Positions 37,801 through 44,953 of a stretch of 64,000 nucleotides of DNA are shown here, one piece after another. The notes under the pieces were generated by a model. The model ran no database searches, was not told the origin of the DNA, and worked only from the letters and a program-made list of their open reading frames with translations. This DNA is from Candidatus Cloacimonas acidaminovorans str. Evry (lineage in GTDB: Bacteria; Cloacimonadota; Cloacimonadia; Cloacimonadales; Cloacimonadaceae). The DNA lies in contig NC_020449.1 in NCBI RefSeq assembly GCF_000146065.2, forward strand, positions 1,898,654 to 1,962,653. Reading direction: 5' to 3'. The translations under genes and the position numbers were made by a program. Each line of letters starts with the position of its first letter. Position 1 is the stretch's first letter.

Positions 37801-38158
37801 CGTCCGGACTGAGGTCATACAGTATTTTTAGAAACTTATTTTTCTCGTCATTCTTTATTTTAATCTCTTTATACTCAATATTAATATTCATCAATTCATA
37901 ATAGAAGATTATCTCCAGAACATCCAGGATATTGGACATAGCTTCTTTGTGCATAAGATGATTAGTAGATTTAATAGCTTCTTTAAAAAGTAACATTCTT
38001 GCCCAAGGTGAAGGAATAGAAGTAACATTAATTTTGGAATCCGGTGAAACTTCCATTTCATTAACAAAAGTAGTAAATTCAGTTGGAGATAATTCTTTCC
38101 ATTGACCAGGTGTGGTCTGAGGTAAAGATTGTTGTTTTGGAAGCAAGTAACGTGCCAT
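34880..38158 (-). CDS. Large protein with C-terminal Hsp70/actin-type ATPase domain
   Basis: The 1092-aa product has a novel ~500-residue N-terminal region (no motif recognised; MARYLLPKQQ start, several IWPPLHPENW-type aromatic clusters). From about residue 530 an actin/Hsp70 fold follows. Its phosphate-1 loop is KVGIDFGTSHTNIAITI (531-547), with helper motif EYHWAFPKSFSE (705-716) and ESKAALLYF (739-747). The phosphate-2 loop is IIIDTGGGSSDISIW (762-776) and the adenosine motif INLYLAGNGSRFA (886-898). A helical C-terminal region (about 950-1092) ends it. It should bind and hydrolyse ATP. It is not DnaK: the peptide-binding domain is absent and the N-terminal extension is unique. SrfB-type proteins are one comparison to test. 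It lies three bases after the tubulin-like gene. Confidence 0.85.
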   Translation of the reverse strand: MARYLLPKQQSLPQTTPGQWKELSPTEFTTFVNEMEVSPDSKINVTSIPSPWARMLLFKEAIKSTNHLMHKEAMSNILDVLEIIFYYELMNINIEYKEIKIKNDEKNKFLKILYDLSPDELKINDVVSIGLLIASRDSNDKFVLAGTSPFSLLFTPMNLKHKEGNIVFPRYFREKPVPLKERPQDFQRWINSNFLTKLRKDGNYPDLVKALSDDEGICAESLKESLKEDILLTCDFLLESSLSNLLEKINIKRISSSYLLKHLKENEIPPLVIDTSKSLYGSEYYNGYNYLQDFKYEELKDSNRDFLPGENIKYPWILPQEDFFQPVLVKYKYRLNNNRLILGSYKDSSDMKYALPLTDTFFSYFNYDDVQDMLSIQEISDKTVRVTLKIPIQNGDYIEIKRDYFQDLTNSKENRIINYDDRDIDTPLPHIMIWPPLHPENWKDSYYAFVYGKRYKDGINQEEMVPLEFKDQDFKDINYERSRKADKIEIFQLEKLPTYIVISDIASNGKGLLILNHKFLTTVMNPEKSAKVGIDFGTSHTNIAITIDNSEPEVLKYSSEFSGKNLNDNDFITLIRFSEPELGREQIPNLIYNYLKQYFLPNSLSEIHNNQSVDMPLPSMILIEGDTDSYKALLNTSIAFSKDDVGFFNYDLDGRTIKKTYVQQTNLKWAPQLIKQQASKEYLRILLLLLKYELIKRGVDLKKVEYHWAFPKSFSETLINDYKKMWRELVGEGYKITDESKAALLYFDHKGILPRNTPDISIIIDTGGGSSDISIWQDGQIHMLYSSLWAGMNLVGFEKDNVIYSIIYDAVINLPSTKRDIFQNIKGFQNQLNYILYSLDETTLSNLARSDSFYKIRFIILYFYSALLYEIGIQSRAIDMDNIKKINLYLAGNGSRFACWSSGAVDKIDEQEQEIYKQVIKKAISFDKEVEIHTSSAQDKKREVAIGLCRGNEELRAKEASKKQIIAEKVFIEANSDLSNMTIDEFNELILQNGHNIHLDQNKSEIVKFHNTFFEVLAKSNLYRDRLKNNSALSNLESIKNILIGDGGKFIGELRGVIEDNIKNYNSISSSVFILGMQITINRLHRYLSKNQ

Positions 38159-38161
38159 TTT

Positions 38162-39628
38162 TTACCTTCCTTTAGTTATTTTTGCCAAGGACATTGCTTC
38201 TACCATATCACCTAATAAGTTATTTTGATTGGTTTTCTTATCATAAAGTTTGGTATCCAGATGGCTTATATGATATCCTTTATATTTATCAGGATTATTA
38301 GTTAGAAGATTATCAAGTTTGAGTTCATAATCCATTATATTTAATTTTGCATAATTATTATGATTTTGATAAATCCATTCTCGGAAGGAATCCATTAATT
38401 CTTTAAGAGAAGAAAGTTCAGTTTTTTTATCAATTATATCTCTTGCTCTAACTTTTTCATTGTCAATCTTAAGGTCTCTTAACCAAGCTATTTTATCTAA
38501 AAGTCTAACATTGTTTTTATCAATAAGTTCAAATAATTCATTTATATGATGATAGAGTAGAGCAAACTTTTCAAATGGTTTTCCTTTATCTTTATGAGGA
38601 ATATCTTCATCAACTACATCGGTAGTATCATCATTATTTTTATCAGGATTTTTCACCTGTATTACATAGAATGGTTTGAAGTTACCGCTTCCTTTATTGA
38701 AGAAATCTATAGCAGCATAAGCTGCCATAAGTTCCAGCATATGAGCATCATTTTTTTGCTCAGTGCTTCCTATAGCATAATTTTCGTACTGTTTACAGTG
38801 TTCAAAGTCATCACCCAGAAAATAATTAGAGTCAATCTGAGAATAATTATTTTTATAGAATTCACAAGCAGTTTTAGCATTAATCATAAAACTTTTTGAA
38901 TTTGGCATTATCTTTTCTTGTTTGAGGCTTTCTTGAAATTTCTGCAAGTTTTCAGGGTCTTTAAGCTTAAAATAGGGAAGCATTAAAACACCACCAACTT
39001 TAGTAGATGGAGATGCATTTTTGATTAATTTGCTGATAACTGGATATCCTGAAGCTCCAGTACCTCCAAATAACGATGCAAAAATAAAAACTCTGGAAGC
39101 AGTATCTTCTTCCAATCTACCTTTTAATTCTGTCCAGAAAGCTTGATTTTGAATATCGGTCATTAAGATAGAGCCAATAGAAGGAATACCTCTATATCCA
39201 GCACTCATATCCATATTTAATTCTTCTTTACTGAATAAAAGGTCAGCCAGGAATTTATATTCTGTCCCCTGAAGTTTCGTTTCATATTCAATAAAATGGG
39301 AAAGTTTATTTTGAGAAGGGTCTAAACCAGAGTTGGGGTTATATAAATTAGGAATTATAACTCTAGTATCAAGTACATTTTCTTCATCACAATATATAAT
39401 CTCTGTATTGAATAAATAATCTTGGGATGGTCTTGGTAAGTGTTCTCTAATGAGTTTATATTTTTGAATTAGACTTAAAGTTCTGGTGATATTTCCATTA
39501 CTCTGGTCAGGATCAACAAATATAGGAAATAGAGGCTGGTCTAAATGAATTCCCATAGCACATAAATAAATAAGTGATTCCAGGCATCTTGCACCTGTTC
39601 CTCCAATAGAAAATACATAGTAAGGCAC
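38162..39628 (-). CDS. Tubulin/FtsZ-like GTPase
   Basis: The 488-aa product has an N-terminal glycine loop FSIGGTGARCLESLIYL (residues 6-22), in the place of the FtsZ/tubulin T1 loop. PIFVDPDQSNGN (35-46) resembles the T3 region. The T4 signature is FASLFGGTGASGYPVISKL (183-201), close to the GGGTGTG/GGTGSG of FtsZ and tubulin. It is far from FtsZ in the rest of the chain and has no membrane segment. It best fits the Pfam 'Tubulin-like' (Tubulin_2) group of accessory tubulins, which is my recollection of family naming. GTP binding and polymerisation are inferred. Neighbours are three and eight bases away. Confidence 0.8.
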   Translation of the reverse strand: MPYYVFSIGGTGARCLESLIYLCAMGIHLDQPLFPIFVDPDQSNGNITRTLSLIQKYKLIREHLPRPSQDYLFNTEIIYCDEENVLDTRVIIPNLYNPNSGLDPSQNKLSHFIEYETKLQGTEYKFLADLLFSKEELNMDMSAGYRGIPSIGSILMTDIQNQAFWTELKGRLEEDTASRVFIFASLFGGTGASGYPVISKLIKNASPSTKVGGVLMLPYFKLKDPENLQKFQESLKQEKIMPNSKSFMINAKTACEFYKNNYSQIDSNYFLGDDFEHCKQYENYAIGSTEQKNDAHMLELMAAYAAIDFFNKGSGNFKPFYVIQVKNPDKNNDDTTDVVDEDIPHKDKGKPFEKFALLYHHINELFELIDKNNVRLLDKIAWLRDLKIDNEKVRARDIIDKKTELSSLKELMDSFREWIYQNHNNYAKLNIMDYELKLDNLLTNNPDKYKGYHISHLDTKLYDKKTNQNNLLGDMVEAMSLAKITKGR

Positions 39629-39636
39629 TATTCCTC

Positions 39637-40032
39637 CTATTTAGCTTTGAGTATATATTCATGAAGTCTGCAAAAATATTTTTTTGCTCTAAGAGCAGGA
39701 CTTGCCAGGTAAAACAGTAAAAAGTCCCACACTGCCATAGCAATCATAAAATTGAGGATATAGATAAACCTGTAACTATCCGTCACCATCTCACTATCTA
39801 TCTTAATCGTAGTAAATATGATATAAATCAGATTAATAACCATAGAGACTATAAAAGTCATCCAGAATCTTTGGCTTTCTTTTTCTCTACGGTAATGCAA
39901 AGCAGTATAGATAGCGATAAAAATTATATTAACCATTAACCCAATAACAATGCTTTTTGCCATTTCATTACGCCAATTCTCAATGTAAATTGAAGGCCAG
40001 AAGAACCAAAAAAATAAGATATTAAGTAACAT
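39637..40032 (-). CDS. Small four-TM protein of the accessory operon
   Basis: The 131-aa product is very hydrophobic, with likely TM segments at about residues 2-16, 26-45, 57-76 and 88-111. Between them is a basic loop (HYRREKESQRF). The cytoplasmic tail is basic (RAKKYFCRLHEYILKAK). No family recognised. It starts at the base before the VWA gene's stop codon, so translation is probably coupled, and it may anchor the tubulin-like or VWA protein. Confidence 0.75.
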   Translation of the reverse strand: MLLNILFFWFFWPSIYIENWRNEMAKSIVIGLMVNIIFIAIYTALHYRREKESQRFWMTFIVSMVINLIYIIFTTIKIDSEMVTDSYRFIYILNFMIAMAVWDFLLFYLASPALRAKKYFCRLHEYILKAK

Positions 40033-41274
40033 TTATTTCCTCTCTATTTGTAGATAATAACGAGTCGTAGTTAAAAATTTATAGTCCTCAAAGTTATCCA
40101 GAATAAATTGCATCCAATTAGCAAGATGATAGGTTTTAGTCTGTAATTCAGGCTTTGAATCATCATTCGTGCTCCACTCTTTTATCCAGGAGGGTAAGGT
40201 TTTACGAAAAGATAAGAGAATGCGGTAGGTACCTGGATTATCTTCTTCAAAAGGAATTTTAAAAGTTATTTTATCTGTTCTTGCAAGCTTATTTGCTTTA
40301 ATAGTTCCTCTTTTATCTTGCAATTCAATGAAATTAGGATTTTTTTTCGCTTGATAGGCAACTGCATAATCTATGGTAGTACCGAATCTATCTTCATAAC
40401 CTTTTAAATTAAATTTCAGATATTGAAAATGACCCTTTCCTAAATTAAAATATGCCACCGGCAGTTTTTCATCATTACTTATATGGACAAGTTTTTCAGG
40501 CTCATTTTTCCCTGATTCATCCTGTGTATATTTTAGATGATTTGGTAGAACGACTCCAAAATCAAAACAATTATCAAAAAGGTCTCTAATTTTCTTCTGG
40601 ACAAAATCCGCATATTTACGATTTCCGAAGGCAAGACAATATATGGGACGTTTTCCTCCTGGTTCAATATCAATATATTTTCTGGCATATTCAGAAAAAT
40701 AGGACCCTTCAAAAGGAACTTGTTTTCCCATCAAAGCAAAGAAGCCGTTTCCTTCCAGATATTGATTTAGTTCTTTAGCAAAGATAACATAATCTTCTTG
40801 GGAATGTTGAGTTGATTGCACACCATCAGTGAGGATTATATTTACAGAATTTTTATCTTCTCTAATCAAGTTGAAAGGTTTAGTAAGATCAGTTCTGGAT
40901 TCTTTATAAAAATCTCGTCTGGATAATTTATATAGATTGGCTCTTAAATTTCCCTCCATCTTGAGCGAGCCTTGTCCAAAACTATAAAAGTTGATTTTAG
41001 CATCCTGAGGAATTTTTGCTATTATTGTATTAAGTAAATTGAGAAAACCACTATTTTTGCCCGTAAAACCATACATACTTGCACTGGCATCAACGATGAT
41101 ATTAAAACTTTTAGGAATAGCAGGTTTCTCGGAATGGGGAATACCAAAAGGTTTTTCCAATTCTTCCAAATTTTGGGGTTTCGTAGTGTCACTACTGCAA
41201 GAAAAAAGACCCAGAAATACAATAATGCTAATGAATATAAATATAAGAAAAGGCATTAATACTTTGTTCTTCAT
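40033..41274 (-). CDS. VWA-domain lipoprotein, first gene of the accessory operon
   Basis: The 413-aa product has a lipoprotein signal (hydrophobic core, lipobox LFSC, Cys26). A von Willebrand A domain starts at about residue 56 with the MIDAS motif DASAS (Asp62, Ser64, Ser66), a Thr-bearing stretch SRTDLTKPF, and the third MIDAS element ILTDGVQST. An Ig-like beta domain follows (about 290-370). VWA domains bind protein ligands through a metal ion. A lipidated extracytoplasmic VWA could sense or bind something at the cell envelope. The ribosome-binding site is GAGGT, and a promoter is predicted about 130 bases upstream. Confidence 0.87.
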   Translation of the reverse strand: MKNKVLMPFLIFIFISIIVFLGLFSCSSDTTKPQNLEELEKPFGIPHSEKPAIPKSFNIIVDASASMYGFTGKNSGFLNLLNTIIAKIPQDAKINFYSFGQGSLKMEGNLRANLYKLSRRDFYKESRTDLTKPFNLIREDKNSVNIILTDGVQSTQHSQEDYVIFAKELNQYLEGNGFFALMGKQVPFEGSYFSEYARKYIDIEPGGKRPIYCLAFGNRKYADFVQKKIRDLFDNCFDFGVVLPNHLKYTQDESGKNEPEKLVHISNDEKLPVAYFNLGKGHFQYLKFNLKGYEDRFGTTIDYAVAYQAKKNPNFIELQDKRGTIKANKLARTDKITFKIPFEEDNPGTYRILLSFRKTLPSWIKEWSTNDDSKPELQTKTYHLANWMQFILDNFEDYKFLTTTRYYLQIERK

Positions 41275-41497
41275 TTAAACCTCAATTTTTTGTTGAGTCC
41301 CAAATGTTGGTGTAAATTCCAACTCGTTGTTTCTCAGGTTCTTTGAGTGCATCTGTTATCTCTCATTACTCACAATCTATGTATGGACAAGCGACCAATT
41401 TCATTCTTTTTATCTTATAAATCCTTGTCAAGTTCTTTTTTAAAATAAGCTACCTTGCTGAGACGGGCTGGAGACCTGTGGAGGAGGCGTAGCCAAC
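41275..41497. other. Leader and upstream region of the accessory operon
   Basis: This holds the minus-strand promoter (41403-41431), the ~120-base leader, and, beyond it, GGGCTGGAGACC/GAGGCGTAGCC sequence abutting the MITE at 41498. No gene seen. Confidence 0.5.
41403..41431 (-). promoter_or_regulatory. Predicted promoter of the accessory operon
   Basis: On the minus strand TTGACA (41431-41426) and AAGAAT (41408-41403) are 17 bases apart. The next gene on that strand is the VWA lipoprotein, about 120 bases downstream. The -35 box is perfect; the -10 box matches 4 of 6. Confidence 0.45.
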
Positions 41498-41636
41498 GGG
41501 GTTGTCTCACAACCTCCCAAAAGTCCATTTTTTGCCATTTTCAGGTATACAAAGATGTATTCTAAAGAGGAGATTATTCCTTAAAATGGTTTATATTTAC
41601 TGTCTCATAACTAAGTTTTAGTTTCGGGACAGCCCC
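41498..41636 (+). mobile_element. 138-bp MITE-like element, copy 2
   Basis: This starts GGGGTTGTCTCACAAC and ends TTCGGGACAGCCCC. It differs from the copy at 23212-23349 at fewer than ten positions and has the same orientation. It sits between the accessory operon's promoter and the long direct repeat at 41685. Confidence 0.8.
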
Positions 41637-41684
41637 AGCCCGTCGCGGGTTTTAAAGGTTTGGGTAAGAACTTATAATTACCCT

Positions 41685-41925
41685 GATAAAAAATAATTGT
41701 TTCCCGCAGATTACACAGATTTCGCAGATTACGCAGATTACACAGCCCAAAAATAAGGATTCCGAATTTGTTCTTAGTTCTTCGCTAATTATAAAAAAAA
41801 TAGCGTGTAAAAAACAAATCCAGTTAATCCAATCAATTCAGTTATCTGTGTTCTCTTATTCAGTCACCGAAAAAAACTTTGCACACCCGCACTACGAACT
41901 AAGAACTATAAAACCACCCTCTCAT
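41685..41925 (+). repeat. Long direct repeat at the upstream side of the accessory operon
   Basis: Partner of 30731-30941, same orientation. It carries extra GCAGATTACACAG/GCAGATTACGCAG units near its start. The remaining ~170 bases match at most positions, including the GTTCTTAGTTC / GAACTAAGAAC arms. Confidence 0.9.
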
Positions 41926-41993
41926 CCTTCACAATTTCTCTTGCCAAAAAAACAGAACAGGAATATCAGGGCACAAATAGAAAGGAGAGAAAA

Positions 41994-42938
41994 ATGACCT
42001 ATTTATATGTAGTAATCGTGTTTGCAATCTTAATCCTTGTTTTTATCTCAAGGGGAATGATTATCGTGCGTCAAGCAAGTGTGGTAATTGTAGAACGCTT
42101 AGGAAAATATTACCGGACTTTGGATTCCGGAATTCATATTATTATTCCTATTTTTGATAAAACGCGTCCTATTCACTGGCGTTATAACAAACTTGACTAT
42201 CGTGGAAATGTAGTTGTGGTCAATAAAGTGGAAGATAGAATTGACTTAAGGGAAAATGTGTATGATTTTCCCCGGCAGAATGTTATCACCAGTGACAATG
42301 TTTCTATTAATATCAATGCATTACTTTATTTTCAGATTACAGACCCCTATAAGGCAGTTTATGAAATAGGCAATTTACCCGAGGCGATTGAAAAACTAAC
42401 TCAGACCTCACTACGAAATGTAATCGGAGAATTAACCTTGCAGGAGACCCTCACTTCCCGGGATGCTATTAATGCCAAATTGCGTGATATTTTAGATGAA
42501 GCAACCGATAAATGGGGTGTGAAAGTTAACCGCGTAGAAATGCAGGAAATTTTACCTCCCGAAGAAATTAGAACAGCTATGGAAAAAGAAATGCGCGCCG
42601 AACGCGATAAACGAGCCAGAATTCTACAGGCAGACGGTGAAAGAGAATACCAAATAAGAGTTGCAGACGGTGAAAAACAAGCTCGTATAGCGAGAGCAGA
42701 AGGTGAAGCACAAGCAAAAAAACTCGTTGCGGATGCTGAAAGGCAAGCTATTATGTTAATTGCCGAAGCAGTAAAAGACAGCGGAACCGACCCGGCTCAA
42801 TATCAAATTGCGCTTAGATATGTGGAGGCCTTTAAAGAGATTGTAAAACAAGGAGATAAGACAGTTGTTCTGCCTTATGAATCATCTGCCCTTTTAGGCA
42901 GTGTAAAAACATTAGGAGACATTTTCCAGAAGTCGTAA
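41994..42938 (+). CDS. SPFH/band-7 (stomatin-like) membrane protein
   Basis: The 314-aa product has one N-terminal TM helix (about residues 3-20). A band-7 domain follows: RQASVVIVERLGKYYRTL, GIHIIIPIFDK, RQNVITSDNVSININALLYF, KWGVKVNRVEMQEILPPEEI. An Ala/Glu-rich helix (about 200-255, RARILQADGEREYQIRVADG) and a tail VLPYESSALLG complete it. It matches the QmcA/stomatin group, which forms large cage-like oligomers on membrane microdomains. No NfeD partner is adjacent. The start has AAAGGAGAG upstream. Confidence 0.93.
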   Translation: MTYLYVVIVFAILILVFISRGMIIVRQASVVIVERLGKYYRTLDSGIHIIIPIFDKTRPIHWRYNKLDYRGNVVVVNKVEDRIDLRENVYDFPRQNVITSDNVSININALLYFQITDPYKAVYEIGNLPEAIEKLTQTSLRNVIGELTLQETLTSRDAINAKLRDILDEATDKWGVKVNRVEMQEILPPEEIRTAMEKEMRAERDKRARILQADGEREYQIRVADGEKQARIARAEGEAQAKKLVADAERQAIMLIAEAVKDSGTDPAQYQIALRYVEAFKEIVKQGDKTVVLPYESSALLGSVKTLGDIFQKS

Positions 42939-43073
42939 GAGATAGTATATAGTTGTTTAGCCCAATAATGCAGTGGAAATAATTGATAGACATATTGAGT
43001 AATTGGGTTGAGAGGGTTAGAATTATTTTCTCAAGAACCCTAAACCTCAAGACCTCTCTACCTAATTCAAACC

Positions 43074-43103
43074 TTGACAAAATAATTCTAATTCAGCTAA
43101 GGT
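43074..43103 (+). promoter_or_regulatory. Predicted promoter for the NTF2-like lipoprotein gene
   Basis: TTGACA (43074-43079) and TAAGGT (43098-43103) lie 18 bases apart, about 50 bases before the gene. Confidence 0.45.
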
Positions 43104-43152
43104 ATTTTCTTGGAAGCAGAACGAAAACAACCAAATAACCGCTTCTGGAGGT

Positions 43153-43635
43153 ATGATGAGATACTATTCTATTTTCGCCTTGGTGTTACTGCTACTTTTT
43201 TGTGCCTGCAATCCGAAAACAGCAGAAAAGACAGAAACACCTGTTGATCCATCAGCTCTTATTACAGAAATTGATACTATAATGAAGGAATTATTAACCG
43301 ATGCTGAAAATCTGAAGACCGGCGTTCTGGAAAAATACCTGAGCAATGATCCCACAGATATGTATTATCTGGGTTCAAATGTTTACACCGGAATGGATTT
43401 AATCAGCGCGTTAAAGCAGGAATATGCATCCATAGCTAATCAAAAATTGGAAATCCTGCAACAGAAGACCTATATTTTAGGAAATGAGGCAGCCGTCTGG
43501 ATTGCCAACATTCGGGGAATTGCTACCAACAAAGATAAAAAGACCATTGAAACAATTTACACTGAAACCTGGTTGTGGCAGAAAGTTAATAATGAATGGA
43601 AAATAACCCATTGCAACAAATCCTGGCAGATGTAG
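43153..43635 (+). CDS. NTF2-like (SnoaL-fold) lipoprotein
   Basis: The 160-aa product has a lipoprotein signal (hydrophobic core, lipobox FCAC, Cys near 19). The following ~125 residues fit an NTF2-like cone: an N-terminal helix pair (EIDTIMKELLTDAENL), VYTGMDLISALKQEY, then paired strands ending ETWLWQKVNNEWKITHCNKSW. The last segment is a strong SnoaL/DUF4440-type feature. Enzymatic or binding role unknown. Two ATGs (43153, 43156) share the GGAGG site; the second is better spaced. Confidence 0.78.
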   Translation: MMRYYSIFALVLLLLFCACNPKTAEKTETPVDPSALITEIDTIMKELLTDAENLKTGVLEKYLSNDPTDMYYLGSNVYTGMDLISALKQEYASIANQKLEILQQKTYILGNEAAVWIANIRGIATNKDKKTIETIYTETWLWQKVNNEWKITHCNKSWQM

Positions 43636-43753
43636 CAATATTCCTATTTTATTATTTAAATCAGTTCTTGAAGGAAAAGTCCTTTGTTATTCCGGCTAAA
43701 GCAAGAATAAAAAAGTTATATGCATTTCCCAACAGAAATTCAGAAGATAAATT

Positions 43754-44953
43754 ATGATTCAAGATATGCATCAGGATAGAGAGTTTTACGCTTCAGAACT
43801 GAAAGAACTGCTAAGAGAAACATTAAAACACTCTATTGCAGGTGAATTTTCTGCTCATTCCGAAGACCCTTATTTTTACACCCAAAAAGAATATCCCCTG
43901 CAAACAGAAATTGAGGGTTTAGCTCTTTATCCTGAATTTATTCCGGAGGTTTTGCTCAATTGGGCAAACCTGGATACAAGCAAAGAACGGAAGAAAGAAG
44001 ACATCCTGATTTTGGATTTGGAAACAACCGGTTTACGCAGTAATGGCATATTTGCTTTTATGATCGGTTTGGGTTATTATGTAAATGAGCAGTTTATTGT
44101 GGAGCAAATTTTTCTTCCCGATCCCGAAGCGGAAGTGAATTCTTTTGATCGCCTGCTGGAACTGGTAAACGAAAAGTCCCTACTGATTACTTTTAACGGC
44201 AAGACCTTTGATATTCCTGTTTTGGAATCCCGTTTGCTGTATCATCAAATCTGGCTGAATTTACGAGCAATGGAACATTTGGATTTACTTCATCTTGCCC
44301 GTCGTTTATGGAAAAACAAGCTTCCTTCCTGTGCTTTGGAGACCATAGAGTTTTATATTCTGGGTCAAATTAGAGACATGGAACTGGATATTGAAGGTGG
44401 CGAAATTCCGCAGACCTATTTCAGTTTTTTGTTAAATGGCAATCCAGAGCTTATGCAAAGGGTTTTTCTGCATAATCATACGGACATTTTACATACGGCA
44501 GCTCTTTTTACACTTATTTGTAACAGTATCAGTTATCCTCCTCAAGGGGGAATGGACAGTAGAATTGATTATCATTCTTTGGCAATGTTGTATCAAAGTC
44601 AGAACCGCATTGATATAGCTAAAAAAATTTTAGAGGATATGCTTTCAGCTGGAATAACAGATAAAGATGTTCTGAGAGACCTGGGCTTTATTTATAAAAA
44701 GGAAAAGGATATGGAATCCGCTTTAAAGTGTTTTAATATTGCCTCTTCCTTAAATTGTCCCGTTTCAATGCACGAGACCTGTATCATTCTGGAAAAATAT
44801 TATAAACGCTATGGAGAAGCCCTTGTTAATGCCGAAAAATTAAAGTCCTATTTAATTAGCCGACCTATCGTTAATGACCAAAAAGTAGCCACTATAGATA
44901 AACGCATTGCCCGGCTTAAGCTTAAGCTAAATAAAATAAATGAGGTAATATAA
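43754..44953 (+). CDS. YprB-type RNase H-like exonuclease with TPR tail
   Basis: The 399-aa product has a DEDD/RNase H-like domain at about residues 75-260. It begins with ILILDLETTGL (first two acidic residues); FNGKTFDIPVLESRL and HLDLLHLARRLW follow, then a late HNHTDILHTAALF carrying the last Asp. This matches the YprB/RNase_H_2 exonuclease group. The C-terminal third has two TPR-like units (LAMLYQSQNRIDIAKKIL, LRDLGFIYKKEKDMESALKCF). Substrate (DNA or RNA) is not known. The stop touches the start of the next gene. Confidence 0.85.
   Translation: MIQDMHQDREFYASELKELLRETLKHSIAGEFSAHSEDPYFYTQKEYPLQTEIEGLALYPEFIPEVLLNWANLDTSKERKKEDILILDLETTGLRSNGIFAFMIGLGYYVNEQFIVEQIFLPDPEAEVNSFDRLLELVNEKSLLITFNGKTFDIPVLESRLLYHQIWLNLRAMEHLDLLHLARRLWKNKLPSCALETIEFYILGQIRDMELDIEGGEIPQTYFSFLLNGNPELMQRVFLHNHTDILHTAALFTLICNSISYPPQGGMDSRIDYHSLAMLYQSQNRIDIAKKILEDMLSAGITDKDVLRDLGFIYKKEKDMESALKCFNIASSLNCPVSMHETCIILEKYYKRYGEALVNAEKLKSYLISRPIVNDQKVATIDKRIARLKLKLNKINEVI

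Noticed and set aside
38162-39628. FtsZ or a plasmid TubZ
   Set aside because: The T4 loop is similar but the rest of the chain is not FtsZ-like, and the neighbours are membrane and VWA genes, not cell-division or plasmid partition genes.
31333-41274. A complete Zorya defence system
   Set aside because: Only ZorA- and ZorB-like proteins are present. No ZorC, no ZorD helicase and no ZorE HNH nuclease is encoded, so it should not be called Zorya.
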